From: Planctomycetota bacterium
GTDB lineage: Bacteria > Planctomycetota > Brocadiia > JAADGH01
DNA length: 45,993 nt
Direction: 5' to 3'
NCBI GenBank assembly: GCA_013152475.1
Contig: JAADGH010000162.1
Coordinates: 1 to 45,993, forward strand
Shown here: positions 9,368 through 16,683 of the stretch, in pieces
How positions within the stretch are numbered: the stretch's first letter is position 1
Layout: every line of letters begins with the position of its first letter
Program-made: the position numbers and the translations under genes
The notes under the pieces: model-generated
Database searches by the model: none
What the model was told of the DNA's origin: nothing
Seen by the model: the letters and a program-made list of their open reading frames with translations, nothing else

Positions 9368-10705
9368 TCAGAGAATGGGCAGATATTTTCCCAGCTCGTA
9401 CTGGCTGACATGGGTCCGATAGCGATCCCACTCGATTTTTTTATTCGCGATGAATTTCGAGAAAATATGGTCCCCCAGAGCTTCGCGAACGACCTCGCTC
9501 TTCTCCGTCTCCTCGATGGCCTCGGCCAGGCTGCCCGGCAGCGAGGAGATGCCCCGCTGCTTGCGCTCCGAGGGGGTCATATCGAAGATGTCCTCTTCCA
9601 CCGGATCGGGCAGGTCGTACCCTTCGTCGATGCCCTTCAGCCCGGCGTTGAGCATCACCGCAAATGCGAGGTACGGATTGCAGGCCGGGTCGGGGCAGCG
9701 GAACTCCGCCCGTGTGGCCTTCTCCTTGCCCGGCTTATACATCGGAATGCGCACCAAGGCGGAGCGGTTCCGGCGCGCCCAGGAGACATAGACCGGCGCC
9801 TCGTAGCCCGGCACGAGCCGCTTGTATGAGTTCACCCACTGCGCCACCACCGAGCAGATCTCCCGCGCGTGGGTCAGAAGCCCCGCAATGTAAGACTTCG
9901 CCACCGCCGAGAGATGAAACTCGTCATAGGGGTCGAAAAAGGCGTTGTCTTTCCCCTTGAACAGCGACTGGTGGGTATGCATGCCGCTGCCGTTCTCCCC
10001 AAAAGTCGGCTTGGGCATGAATGTGCCGTACACGCCGTGCTTCATGGCGATTTCCTTGACCGTCAACCGATAGGTCATGGCGGCATCGGCCATGGAAAGG
10101 GCGTCCAGGTAGCGGAGGTCGATCTCGTGCTGGCTGGGAGCGACTTCATGGTGGCTGTACTCCACCTGGATGCCCATCTTATCGAGGGCCAACACCGTCT
10201 CGCGCCGGAGGTCGCTGGCCACATCCAGCGGTGTCAGGTCGAAATAACCGCCGACGTCGAGCCCCTCTGGAACGCCCTCGGAGCTCTTGAAATAGAAGTA
10301 CTCCAGCTCCGGTCCTACGTAAAACGTGTACCCCTTGTCGGCCGCCTTCTTGAGCATACGTTTCAGCGCGTAGCGCGGGTCGCCCTCATAGGGCGTGCCG
10401 TCGGGTTGATGGATGTCGCAGAACATCCGCGCCACGCCCGCGCCCTCATCGGGGCGCCACGGCAGAACGGCGAAGGTGCTTGGATCGGGCTTCGCGATCA
10501 CATCGCTCTCCTCGATGCGGGCGAACCCCTCGATGGACGACCCGTCAAACCCCATTCCCCCATCGAGTGCGTCCTCCAATTCCTCCACCGTAATGGCGAA
10601 GCTCTTCAGAAAACCCAATACGTCCGCAAACCACAGGCGGATGAATTTTACCTTGTGATCTTTCGCCGCCTTCAGGACATCCTCTTTGCTCTTCCCTTCT
10701 GCCAT
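9368..10705 (-). CDS. glnA: Glutamine synthetase type I, alpha-like (Bacillus/Thermotoga-type) form
   Basis: 445 residues, the length of the shorter GSI-alpha group. Active-site blocks are visible: [60 protein letters not shown] and EFRCPDPACNPYLAF. It makes glutamine from glutamate, ammonia and ATP as a dodecamer. At the place of the enteric adenylylation tyrosine this protein has Phe374 (DIFDMTP), so that control is unlikely. It is the first gene of a glnA1-HTH-nadE unit. No sigma54 promoter is seen upstream, in contrast to the other glnA. GTAGGAGAG precedes the start. Confidence 0.96.
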   Translation of the reverse strand: MAEGKSKEDVLKAAKDHKVKFIRLWFADVLGFLKSFAITVEELEDALDGGMGFDGSSIEGFARIEESDVIAKPDPSTFAVLPWRPDEGAGVARMFCDIHQPDGTPYEGDPRYALKRMLKKAADKGYTFYVGPELEYFYFKSSEGVPEGLDVGGYFDLTPLDVASDLRRETVLALDKMGIQVEYSHHEVAPSQHEIDLRYLDALSMADAAMTYRLTVKEIAMKHGVYGTFMPKPTFGENGSGMHTHQSLFKGKDNAFFDPYDEFHLSAVAKSYIAGLLTHAREICSVVAQWVNSYKRLVPGYEAPVYVSWARRNRSALVRIPMYKPGKEKATRAEFRCPDPACNPYLAFAVMLNAGLKGIDEGYDLPDPVEEDIFDMTPSERKQRGISSLPGSLAEAIEETEKSEVVREALGDHIFSKFIANKKIEWDRYRTHVSQYELGKYLPIL

Positions 10706-10914
10706 TCTTCTCTCCTACTTCACCATGCGAATCGAGGGCAAGTCTGTGTAAAAACCACGCTTGTCTGCCCGTCTGATAGGCAGGTATTGCCAAAAAAAAT
10801 AACCGCCCCTTCTTCCTTTACTCCATTCCTACACTATCTTCTTCCCACTTTCCAGAACGATCCCCGGGGATTGGGACTCGCGGAGCCCAACCCCCGGGGT
10901 TGTATTTCCTCCGG
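10706..10914. other. Intergenic region between the two glutamine synthetase genes
   Basis: 209 bp. It holds the glnA2 terminator hairpin (10862-10900) and a single half-site TCCTACA at 10827-10833 of the palindrome described elsewhere, without its partner half. I could not find a convincing sigma54 or sigma70 promoter for glnA1. Confidence 0.5.
10862..10900 (-). terminator. Hairpin after glnA2
   Basis: Two arms, CCCCGGGG-ATTGGG and CCCAA-CCCCCGGGG, can form a long GC-rich stem with one mismatch. No strong T-tract follows, so it may be a factor-assisted terminator or a processing hairpin. Confidence 0.5.
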
Positions 10915-12330
10915 TCAACTGTCGTAATACAGGCTGAACTCGTGCGGATGAGGACGAAGTCGAAGCTCATCAAGCTCTTTCTCCTTCTTCCAGCTCACCC
11001 ACGCGTCAACCAGGTCCGGCGTAAAGACCCCGCCCTCGAGGAGGAAGTCGTGGTCGCTCTCCAGCGCGGCGATGGCCTCGTCCAGCGAGCCGGGCGTCTT
11101 CGCGGTTTCCGCCAACTCCTCTGGGGTCATGTCATAGATGTCCCGGTCCAGCGGCGCACCGGGATCGATCTTGTTCTTGACACCGTCAATCGCCGCCATC
11201 AGCATCGCCGTAAAGGCAAAATACGGATTGCACGTCGGGTCAGGACAGCGGAACTCGATGCGCTTCGCCTTCGGGTTGGGCGAATACATCGGGATACGCA
11301 CCGCCGCCGAGCGGTTCCGGGCCGACATGCACAGGTTCACCGGCGCCTCAAAGCCCGGCACCAGCCGCCGGTACGAGTTCGTCGTCGGCGCCGCGAAGGC
11401 CAGAATCGTCGGGGCATGCTTCAGGATCCCGCCGATGGCATGCAGGGCCAAATCGGTCAGGCCGGCATACTTCTTGCCGGCAAAGAGGGGCCTGCCCCTC
11501 TTCCACAACGAGAAATGCGTATGCATGCCGCTTCCGTTGTCCTCAAAGACCGGCTTCGGCATGAACGTAACCGTCTTGTTGTATCGCTTGGCTACGTTCT
11601 TGATGATGTATTTGTACCACATCATGTGGTCGGCCATTTTCGCAAGCTTTTCGTACTTCATGTCGATTTCGGCCTGCCCCGCCGTGGCGACTTCGTGGTG
11701 GTGCGCTTCCACGGCAATACCGATCTTCCGCATCTCGTGGACCATCTCGCCCCGGAGGTCGTGATATGTGTCGGTCGGACTGACGGGGAAGTACCCGCCC
11801 TTGAAGCTGGGCTTATACCCCAAGTTCGGCTCTTCGAACCGGGCCGTGTTCCATGCGCCCTCGATGGAATCGATCTGATACATCCCCGTGTGCTGGTTCT
11901 GCTCGTATCGCACTTCGTCAAAGATGAAGAACTCCGGCTCCGGGCCGATGTAGCAGGCGTCGGCGATGCCGGTCTTCTTTAGGTACGCCTCACCCTTGCG
12001 GGCCACGTGCCGCGGGTCGCGTGTGTAGTCCTCCCGCGTCACCGGGTCCACGATGTCGGCGATGACACTCACCGTCGGTCTCTCGAAGAAAGGATCCAGC
12101 ACGGCGGTGTCCGCATCGGGAATCGCCATCATGTCCGAGACATGAATGCCCTGCCACCCGCGAATGGACGAGCCGTCGAACCCGAGTCCCTCCTTGAACA
12201 CATCGTCATCGAGAATATCGACCGGGTACGAGCAGTGCTGCCAAGTGCCGAGCAGATCCACGAACTTGAGGTCCATCATCTCGGCCTTGTTCTTCTTGCA
12301 AAACGAAAAGAACTCCTTTGGTGTCATCAC
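10915..12330 (-). CDS. glnA: Glutamine synthetase type I, beta-like (enteric-length) form under sigma54 control
   Basis: 471 residues, close to the enteric enzyme. It has [60 protein letters not shown] and [15 protein letters not shown]. Tyr399 in [11 protein letters not shown] aligns with the adenylylated Tyr397 of enteric glutamine synthetase, so control by GlnE-type adenylylation is possible, although no glnE is in the window. It has a consensus sigma54 promoter at 12395-12410 and an upstream palindrome at 12476-12493, so it is probably the nitrogen-starvation-induced enzyme of the two. Confidence 0.97.
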   Translation of the reverse strand: MMTPKEFFSFCKKNKAEMMDLKFVDLLGTWQHCSYPVDILDDDVFKEGLGFDGSSIRGWQGIHVSDMMAIPDADTAVLDPFFERPTVSVIADIVDPVTREDYTRDPRHVARKGEAYLKKTGIADACYIGPEPEFFIFDEVRYEQNQHTGMYQIDSIEGAWNTARFEEPNLGYKPSFKGGYFPVSPTDTYHDLRGEMVHEMRKIGIAVEAHHHEVATAGQAEIDMKYEKLAKMADHMMWYKYIIKNVAKRYNKTVTFMPKPVFEDNGSGMHTHFSLWKRGRPLFAGKKYAGLTDLALHAIGGILKHAPTILAFAAPTTNSYRRLVPGFEAPVNLCMSARNRSAAVRIPMYSPNPKAKRIEFRCPDPTCNPYFAFTAMLMAAIDGVKNKIDPGAPLDRDIYDMTPEELAETAKTPGSLDEAIAALESDHDFLLEGGVFTPDLVDAWVSWKKEKELDELRLRPHPHEFSLYYDS

Positions 12331-12394
12331 TTACCTCCCAGAATCATTCTTCACCACATGCTCCCTGCCGGTGAGCAACATTGACCAGTCCTTG

Positions 12395-12410
12395 AGCAAC
12401 ACATGTGCCA
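12395..12410 (-). promoter_or_regulatory. Sigma54 (-24/-12) promoter of glnA2
   Basis: Read on the minus strand, TGGCAC (12410-12405), 5 nt, TTGCT (12399-12395). With flanking T it is TTGGCACATGTGTTGCT, an essentially perfect match to the sigma54 consensus. Transcription should start near 12384, leaving a leader of about 55 nt. Confidence 0.88.
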
Positions 12411-12431
12411 AAAGCGGCAACATATTCCATC

Positions 12432-12446
12432 GTCATATGTTATGAC
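12432..12446. promoter_or_regulatory. Inverted repeat between sigma54 promoter and upstream site of glnA2
   Basis: GTCATA-tgt-TATGAC is a perfect palindrome with 3-nt centre. It lies in the AT-rich stretch between the activator site and the -24 box, where a bending protein or a second regulator would bind. The binding protein is unknown. Confidence 0.4.
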
Positions 12447-12475
12447 ATATCGCCCCCGTTCCATCCCATCCGACT

Positions 12476-12493
12476 TCCTACAATTCTGTACGA
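12476..12493. promoter_or_regulatory. Putative upstream activator site of glnA2
   Basis: TCCTACA-attc-TGTACGA, one mismatch from a perfect palindrome. It lies 74 bp (centre to -24) upstream of the glnA2 sigma54 promoter, a usual distance for an enhancer-binding-protein site. The same pattern occurs at 13774, 15410 and 18238. Confidence 0.7.
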
Positions 12494-12550
12494 TCCGCTG
12501 TTGTCATCCCACAAAAATGTATGGCCATTGCGCTTCCTAAGCCGACGGCC

Positions 12551-13489
12551 TCAGAATGAGACCCCCGTCGTGATTCCGAGCCACCCCGTGTCGTCCCGCG
12601 TCGGTCCCTCCCGCAAGGCCGGGTTCACCACTTTGCTCCAGTGAATCCCCGGTGTGACCGTAATGTGTTCCCCGATCCCAATCGGCAGGCCGCCGTCGAT
12701 CTGCACGTCCACCAAGGTGCGCTTGCTCACCCCGTAGTAGAAGTCATTGAATTCGGTCGAACCGAGCCCGCCCCCCACCGAAAGCTCCGCCCCAACCTTG
12801 ATGTCCTTCCCAATCTTGAACAGGTCCACGCTGTGGCTGAAGGACAGCAGGCCGTAACGCCCCTTCACCTCGTCCACATCGAAGAACACCTTCAGGGATG
12901 GATTCAGAAAACAATCCGCGCTCACACCCGTATACAGCTCCGTCGTCGAATCAACCCCGGTGTGCGGGAACGTGTACGCCAGATACCCGCCTGACACGGT
13001 GAAAATGCTCACCGGAATCGAGATATCCACGGTATAGTCGATCTCAGTAAACTCCCCACGTTGATTGCCGTAGCCGGCATGCTCGCCCCATCGCGTCATG
13101 TCCATGTTGCCCCACCAGTTGAACGACACCGGCCCATAGCCCACCGTAAAGTCCGGCTGCCACACCGGCTGGTCCACCACCGCCAGCCCACGCCAGACGT
13201 ACTTGGTGTTAAAGGTCGAGTTGGCCGAGAGCGACAGACCCTTCTTCCAGTCGGGTTTGCCCGCTGGCACTTCCGTGTTCGCGGCATCGTCTCGGCCAGC
13301 CTCGGCCTCTTTGCACTCTGCACGTTGAGCGCCCTCTTCCGACTCGGCCCTTTCTCCTTTCCGCCCGAAAACGCTCTCGCCAGAAACAGAACGGGGCTCG
13401 ACCTCTGTCGCCCGCCTTTTCGGTTGCTTGCTGGCACAGCCCAAGATCATCACGAGACCGAATCCAGCCAAACGCATCAGCAGGAACAT
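12551..13489 (-). CDS. Outer-membrane beta-barrel protein (TorF/TIGR02001-like), lipoprotein-type signal
   Basis: Taking the ATG at 13489 gives 312 residues; GGAG lies 9 nt upstream, and the longer frame upstream runs through the sigma54 promoter. The N-terminus is hydrophobic and ends in ILGC, a possible lipobox. A charged linker of about 60 residues follows. From WKKGLSLSANSTFNTKYVWRG on, the protein shows alternating beta-strand patterns and ends in Phe, typical of outer-membrane barrels. The barrel start resembles the TIGR02001/TorF porin-like family, which, from memory, often sits beside glnK-amtB. Function is unproven; passage of a small nitrogen compound is a reasonable guess given its sigma54 promoter (13658-13673) and upstream palindrome. 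Confidence 0.8.
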   Translation of the reverse strand: MFLLMRLAGFGLVMILGCASKQPKRRATEVEPRSVSGESVFGRKGERAESEEGAQRAECKEAEAGRDDAANTEVPAGKPDWKKGLSLSANSTFNTKYVWRGLAVVDQPVWQPDFTVGYGPVSFNWWGNMDMTRWGEHAGYGNQRGEFTEIDYTVDISIPVSIFTVSGGYLAYTFPHTGVDSTTELYTGVSADCFLNPSLKVFFDVDEVKGRYGLLSFSHSVDLFKIGKDIKVGAELSVGGGLGSTEFNDFYYGVSKRTLVDVQIDGGLPIGIGEHITVTPGIHWSKVVNPALREGPTRDDTGWLGITTGVSF

Positions 13490-13657
13490 CCCACAGCACT
13501 CCGGCTTTTCACGTCTTGCTCCGGCCCCCCCTCGCCTTCCCCTGTCGCCGTTCTCTAACTTCATAATCCTTAATAGCGGATGGCGATCCACTGCCGCCGC
13601 CACGCTTCTCCTTCCCGGATTCGCGTCCATATGGATTCCCAAGCCACGTGACCGCTC

Positions 13658-13673
13658 CGCAACCCCTGTGCCA
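13658..13673 (-). promoter_or_regulatory. Sigma54 (-24/-12) promoter of the outer-membrane barrel gene
   Basis: Minus-strand TGGCAC (13673-13668), 5 nt, TTGCG (13662-13658); in context TTGGCACAGGGGTTGCG. Start of transcription near 13647 gives a leader of about 158 nt to the chosen ATG. Confidence 0.82.
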
Positions 13674-13773
13674 AGGATCAGATTGGCAAGACAAAACTGC
13701 TCCAACACCAATGTGGACAGATCATTACGGAGTGACCCATTACACAGAATCAGCCTGATCAGCCGCCGGCGTA

Positions 13774-13791
13774 TCCCACGTTATCGTAGGA
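13774..13791. promoter_or_regulatory. Putative upstream activator site of the outer-membrane barrel gene
   Basis: TCCCACG-ttat-CGTAGGA, the same 7-4-7 palindrome as at 12476 and 15410 with two base changes. Its centre is about 110 bp upstream of the -24 element at 13673. Confidence 0.65.
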
Positions 13792-13805
13792 CACCTGGGA
13801 TAATC

Positions 13806-15368
13806 CTACGCGCCGGTACGGAATCGCTTCGGGTCGATCCCGTGCTTATTGACCCGGAGTCCCATGATGCGCTCGGTCACACCCAAGGCCCGCGCCGCCT
13901 TCGCCATGTTTCCCCGTGAGGACTTGAGCGCATCCAAAATCAGTTCGCGCTCCATGTTGTCGAGCGTTGCATCGAGCGTGTCGGCGTGGACGGTGCCGCT
14001 CGCCTCGGCGGTTTGCAGCGTGGGGGGGAGATGATGCCCATGAATCACGCCATCCTCGCTCAGGAGCACTGCACGCTCGGCGCAGTTCTCGAGCTCGCGG
14101 ACGTTGCCCGGCCAGTGGTAGGCCATGAGCATGTCAATCGCCGGCGTGGAAATCCTGCGGATGGACTTGTGATTGGCTTTCCCGTACTTTTCCACGAAGA
14201 AATCCGCCAGCAGCAGGATGTCCGTCTTCCGTTCACGCAGCGGGGGGATGTGAATCGGGAAGACGTTCAGCCGGTAGTAGAGATCCTGGCGAAAATCCCC
14301 CTCCTCGATCATCTTCTCCAGATTGCGGTTCGTCGCCGTGATGACGCGCACGTCCACCTTGATCGTCGCCGTCCCCCCGACTCGCTCGAACTCGCGCTCC
14401 TGGAGCACACGGAGCAGCTTGATCTGCGTCGCAGGGGAGAAGTCACCTACCTCATCGAGAAAGATCGTCCCCCCGTGGGCCAGCTCGAACCGCCCCTTCC
14501 TCTGACTCACGGCCGTGGTGAAGGCGCCCTTCTCGTGTCCGAAAAGCTCGCTCTCAAGGACCGTCTCGGGCAGGGCGGCGCAGTTCACCTTGATGAATGG
14601 CTTGGATGCGCGATGGCTGTTGTAGTGGAGGGCATGCGCCACGAGTTCCTTGCCCGTCCCGCTCTCTCCTCGGATCAGGACGCTTGTATCGCTCTTGGAC
14701 ACCTGCGCGATCAGGTCGTAGACTACCTGCATGTTTTTCGCATTGCCGATAATGTTCGAGGGGTGGAAGCGGTCCCGCAGCACCTCCTGCAGGCGAAGGT
14801 TCTCCTCCAGCAGCCGCTGCCGTTCCTCCTGAGCCGCGCGGCGCAGGCGAACGGCCTGGGCGATCATCGACGCAATAATCGACATGAGACGGACATCCTC
14901 TTTCAGAGAGACCTCATCCGAGAACAACCGGTCCGCACTCAGGGCGCCGATGACTTCATTGCCGAGTTTGATGGGCACACAGATGAAGGAGATGTCCTTT
15001 TTCCGCAAGCCCTTGCGCGCCCCCGTTCGGTTCAGGAAGAGCGGATCCTCCGATATCCTCGGCACCACCGCCGGCCGGCCTGTTTCCACCACCTTCCCGG
15101 TGACGCCCTCTCCCTTCCGGTATCGCCCTCGTTCCTGCTGGCTGGTCGAGAGACCGTGGGCGGCCTCGATGAAGATCTCGCCCGTCGTCCTGTCGAGCAG
15201 GGTAAGCGTCCCGCGCAGCATACCCATATGTTTGGCCATGGCGCTGAGCATCGGACCGGCAACGTCGCGCAGGTCGATGCTCCGGTCCAGCGTCTGGCTG
15301 ATTTCAAAGAGAAGAGTCAGTTCCTGGACTTCGCGGTTGACCGGCGGCGGTTTCATCTTGCGAGCCAT
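13806..15368 (-). CDS. NifA-like sigma54-dependent transcriptional activator (GAF-AAA+-Fis HTH)
   Basis: 520 residues from the ATG at 15368; a TTG at 15407 is excluded because the predicted transcript starts near 15412. Domains: GAF sensor (about 15-175), sigma54-interaction AAA+ ATPase with Walker A GESGTGKE (234-241) and Walker B FLDE (303-306), and a C-terminal HTH (AARALGVTERIMGLRVNKHGI) close to that of NifA. The sigma54-contact loop reads GAFTTA (281-286) instead of GAFTGA. There is no receiver domain, so it should respond to a GAF ligand or a partner such as PII rather than a histidine kinase. It lies amid glutamine synthetase, ammonium transporter and PII genes with no nif genes, so a general nitrogen-control role is likely. 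Confidence 0.93.
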   Translation of the reverse strand: MARKMKPPPVNREVQELTLLFEISQTLDRSIDLRDVAGPMLSAMAKHMGMLRGTLTLLDRTTGEIFIEAAHGLSTSQQERGRYRKGEGVTGKVVETGRPAVVPRISEDPLFLNRTGARKGLRKKDISFICVPIKLGNEVIGALSADRLFSDEVSLKEDVRLMSIIASMIAQAVRLRRAAQEERQRLLEENLRLQEVLRDRFHPSNIIGNAKNMQVVYDLIAQVSKSDTSVLIRGESGTGKELVAHALHYNSHRASKPFIKVNCAALPETVLESELFGHEKGAFTTAVSQRKGRFELAHGGTIFLDEVGDFSPATQIKLLRVLQEREFERVGGTATIKVDVRVITATNRNLEKMIEEGDFRQDLYYRLNVFPIHIPPLRERKTDILLLADFFVEKYGKANHKSIRRISTPAIDMLMAYHWPGNVRELENCAERAVLLSEDGVIHGHHLPPTLQTAEASGTVHADTLDATLDNMERELILDALKSSRGNMAKAARALGVTERIMGLRVNKHGIDPKRFRTGA

Positions 15369-15390
15369 AGCATACCCAATAAAACAGATA

Positions 15391-15398
15391 CGTAGGAC
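15391..15398. promoter_or_regulatory. Second, weaker half-site upstream of the NifA-like gene
   Basis: CGTAGGAC, preceded at the expected 4-nt spacing by ACA (ACA-gata-CGTAGGA from 15384). It lies between the main palindrome and the start codon and may be a second contact of the same protein. Confidence 0.4.
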
Positions 15399-15408
15399 CA
15401 AATCCAAA

Positions 15409-15428
15409 ATCCTACACCATTGTAGGAT
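15409..15428. promoter_or_regulatory. Perfect palindrome overlapping the promoter of the NifA-like gene (autoregulatory operator)
   Basis: ATCCTACA-ccat-TGTAGGAT, two perfect 8-bp arms. It covers the -10 box (15419-15424) and the predicted start point of the NifA-like gene, the position of a repressor site. The divergent ThuA promoter starts 36 bp further on. Confidence 0.75.
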
Positions 15429-15447
15429 ATCTCCTTCCGAGAATCAA
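15419..15447 (-). promoter_or_regulatory. Sigma70 promoter of the NifA-like gene
   Basis: Minus-strand TTGATT (15447-15442), 17-bp spacer, TACAAT (15424-15419). The -10 lies inside the palindrome 15409-15428. Confidence 0.65.
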
Positions 15448-15463
15448 AGAGAATTCTGCCGCC

Positions 15464-15492
15464 TTGAACCGTACGGCGGAAAATGCTATAAG
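15464..15492 (+). promoter_or_regulatory. Sigma70 promoter of the ThuA-like gene
   Basis: TTGAAC (15464-15469), 17-bp spacer, TATAAG (15487-15492), with an extended -10 (TGC before it). It fixes the gene start downstream, at 15536. Confidence 0.7.
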
Positions 15493-15535
15493 GTCGCTTC
15501 AACACATTGGCGAGTTTCCGGAGAAGGAGCGAAAG

Positions 15536-16180
15536 ATGGAGAAAATCAAGACACTGTGTCTCTATGGCGGAACGGTCCACGACTACAAGGCGTGCGGTGA
15601 GGGGATCACGGCGGCCTTGAAAAAATGCGACGCGTTCGACCTCACCATCGTCGAGGACGATCTGGACGTCCTGGTCGCGCCGAATCTCGATCCATATGAT
15701 CTGTTTGTCTTCTACTACACCCTCGGCGAGCTGACCGACGCGCAGAAGAACGGCCTGCTCAACTGGGTCGCGTCCGGCAAGGGCTACGCCGGCGTCCATT
15801 CGGCCGCGGATTCATTCCGCGAGTGCCCCGAGTACCGGGCGATGGTCGGCGGCTATTTTCTGACACACCCGAAGTACCGCGACTACCAGGTGAGCATCGT
15901 CGATCCCGATCACCCGATCACCAGGGACATGGTCGAGTTCACGGTCACCGACGAGCAGTACATCGTGTCGTATGACAAGCGCAACCACATCCTCGCCACG
16001 GCACTCCACAAAGGCGAGGCCCTGCCCGTGGCCTGGACGAAAAAGTGGAGCAAGGGCCGCGTTTTCTGGCTCGCCCTCGGCCACAATGGCGATTCCTGCA
16101 AAGACCCAAACTTCGCCCTCCTCCTTCAGCGCGGCGCCAAGTGGGCCGCGACGCCTCCGCCAGCGAAGGAAGACAAATAG
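15536..16180 (+). CDS. ThuA-like domain protein (trehalose-utilisation type)
   Basis: 214 residues from ATG 15536 with AAGGAG 6 nt upstream; the frame extends upstream but only across the promoter. It reads as a single ThuA domain, a class I glutamine-amidotransferase-like fold: LCLYGGTVHDYKACGEG at the start, GLLNWVASGKGYAGVHSAADSF, the segment around YRDYQVSIVDPDHPITRDM, and a C-terminal GRVFWLALGHNGDS. Such proteins are linked to disaccharide and other sugar catabolism, but the reaction is generally unknown. No signal peptide. It stands alone on the plus strand within the nitrogen island, divergent from the NifA-like gene. Confidence 0.9.
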   Translation: MEKIKTLCLYGGTVHDYKACGEGITAALKKCDAFDLTIVEDDLDVLVAPNLDPYDLFVFYYTLGELTDAQKNGLLNWVASGKGYAGVHSAADSFRECPEYRAMVGGYFLTHPKYRDYQVSIVDPDHPITRDMVEFTVTDEQYIVSYDKRNHILATALHKGEALPVAWTKKWSKGRVFWLALGHNGDSCKDPNFALLLQRGAKWAATPPPAKEDK

Positions 16181-16202
16181 TTTCTGTGGCCCCCCCACGA
16201 AA

Positions 16203-16235
16203 ATCCTCCCGAAGGCACGCGGCCTCCGGGAGGAT
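16203..16235 (-). terminator. Terminator between ThuA and glnK (convergent)
   Basis: ATCCTCCCG-A-AGGC, loop, GCCT-C-CGGGAGGAT forms a stem with one mismatch. On the minus strand it is followed by TTTTCG, so it should end the amtB-glnK transcript; it may also serve ThuA. Confidence 0.75.
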
Positions 16236-16267
16236 CGTGGTTTCTATATGACAGACAACGTCCCGGT

Positions 16268-16609
16268 CTACCCGATCGCTGCGCTGCCACGCTCCTTGGT
16301 GCGGATGCGCACACACTCCCCAAGATCCAGGACGAAGATCTTTCCATCCCCCGTCTGTCCCGTCCCAGCGCCTTCCAGGATCGCTTCGATGGTGGGTTCC
16401 ACAAACTCATCATTCACCGCGATCTCAAGCCGGACCTTCCGCAGAAGACTCCCGACCTCCTTATGACTGCGGTAGACCTCGGCAAAGCCCTTCTGCCGCC
16501 CGCGGCCCATGACGTTGCCAACCGTCACGAGATGGACTTCCCGTTTCGTCAGTTCGTCAAGCACCGCGTCCAGCTTGTCGGGTTGAATAATGGCGATCAC
16601 ATATTTCAT
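16268..16609 (-). CDS. glnK: Nitrogen regulatory protein PII (GlnK/GlnB family) lacking Tyr51
   Basis: 113 residues, the standard PII length, with AGGAG before the ATG. The N-terminal strand (KYVIAIIQPDKLDAVLDEL), the RGRQKGFAEVYR lead into the T-loop, the GAGTGQTGDGKIFV B-loop and the C-terminal VRIRTKERG are all present. PII proteins bind ATP/ADP and 2-oxoglutarate and dock on AmtB through the T-loop. Here the T-loop reads RSHKEVGSLLRKV: residue 51, the uridylylated Tyr of enteric PII, is Glu, and the loop is of the VGSLLRKVRLEI subtype. It lies 74 bp after amtB, the reverse of the common glnK-amtB order, and shares the sigma54 promoter at 18095. Confidence 0.96.
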   Translation of the reverse strand: MKYVIAIIQPDKLDAVLDELTKREVHLVTVGNVMGRGRQKGFAEVYRSHKEVGSLLRKVRLEIAVNDEFVEPTIEAILEGAGTGQTGDGKIFVLDLGECVRIRTKERGSAAIG

Positions 16610-16683
16610 GGTTCGCTCCTCAACGAGATTTTTCCGGGCAACCGAACTTCCTATGCCGGTTCGACCACAACGCCGACAGCGAT

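Larger units (their letters stand above)
13490..13805. other. Regulatory region upstream of the outer-membrane barrel gene
   Basis: 316 bp without a convincing gene. It contains the sigma54 promoter (13658-13673), the upstream palindrome (13774-13791) and an inverted pair CGTAGGA/TCCTACG (13785-13791 and 13804-13810) that reaches the stop codon of the NifA-like gene. Confidence 0.6.

Noticed and set aside
10706..10826. Sigma54 promoter for glnA1
   Set aside because: No GG-N10-GC pair with proper flanks on the minus strand; the best candidates had 8-bp spacing or lacked the -24 GG.
13490..13711. Longer start for the outer-membrane barrel protein
   Set aside because: The first Met lies upstream of the sigma54 promoter at 13658-13673, and the signal sequence begins only at the 13489 ATG.
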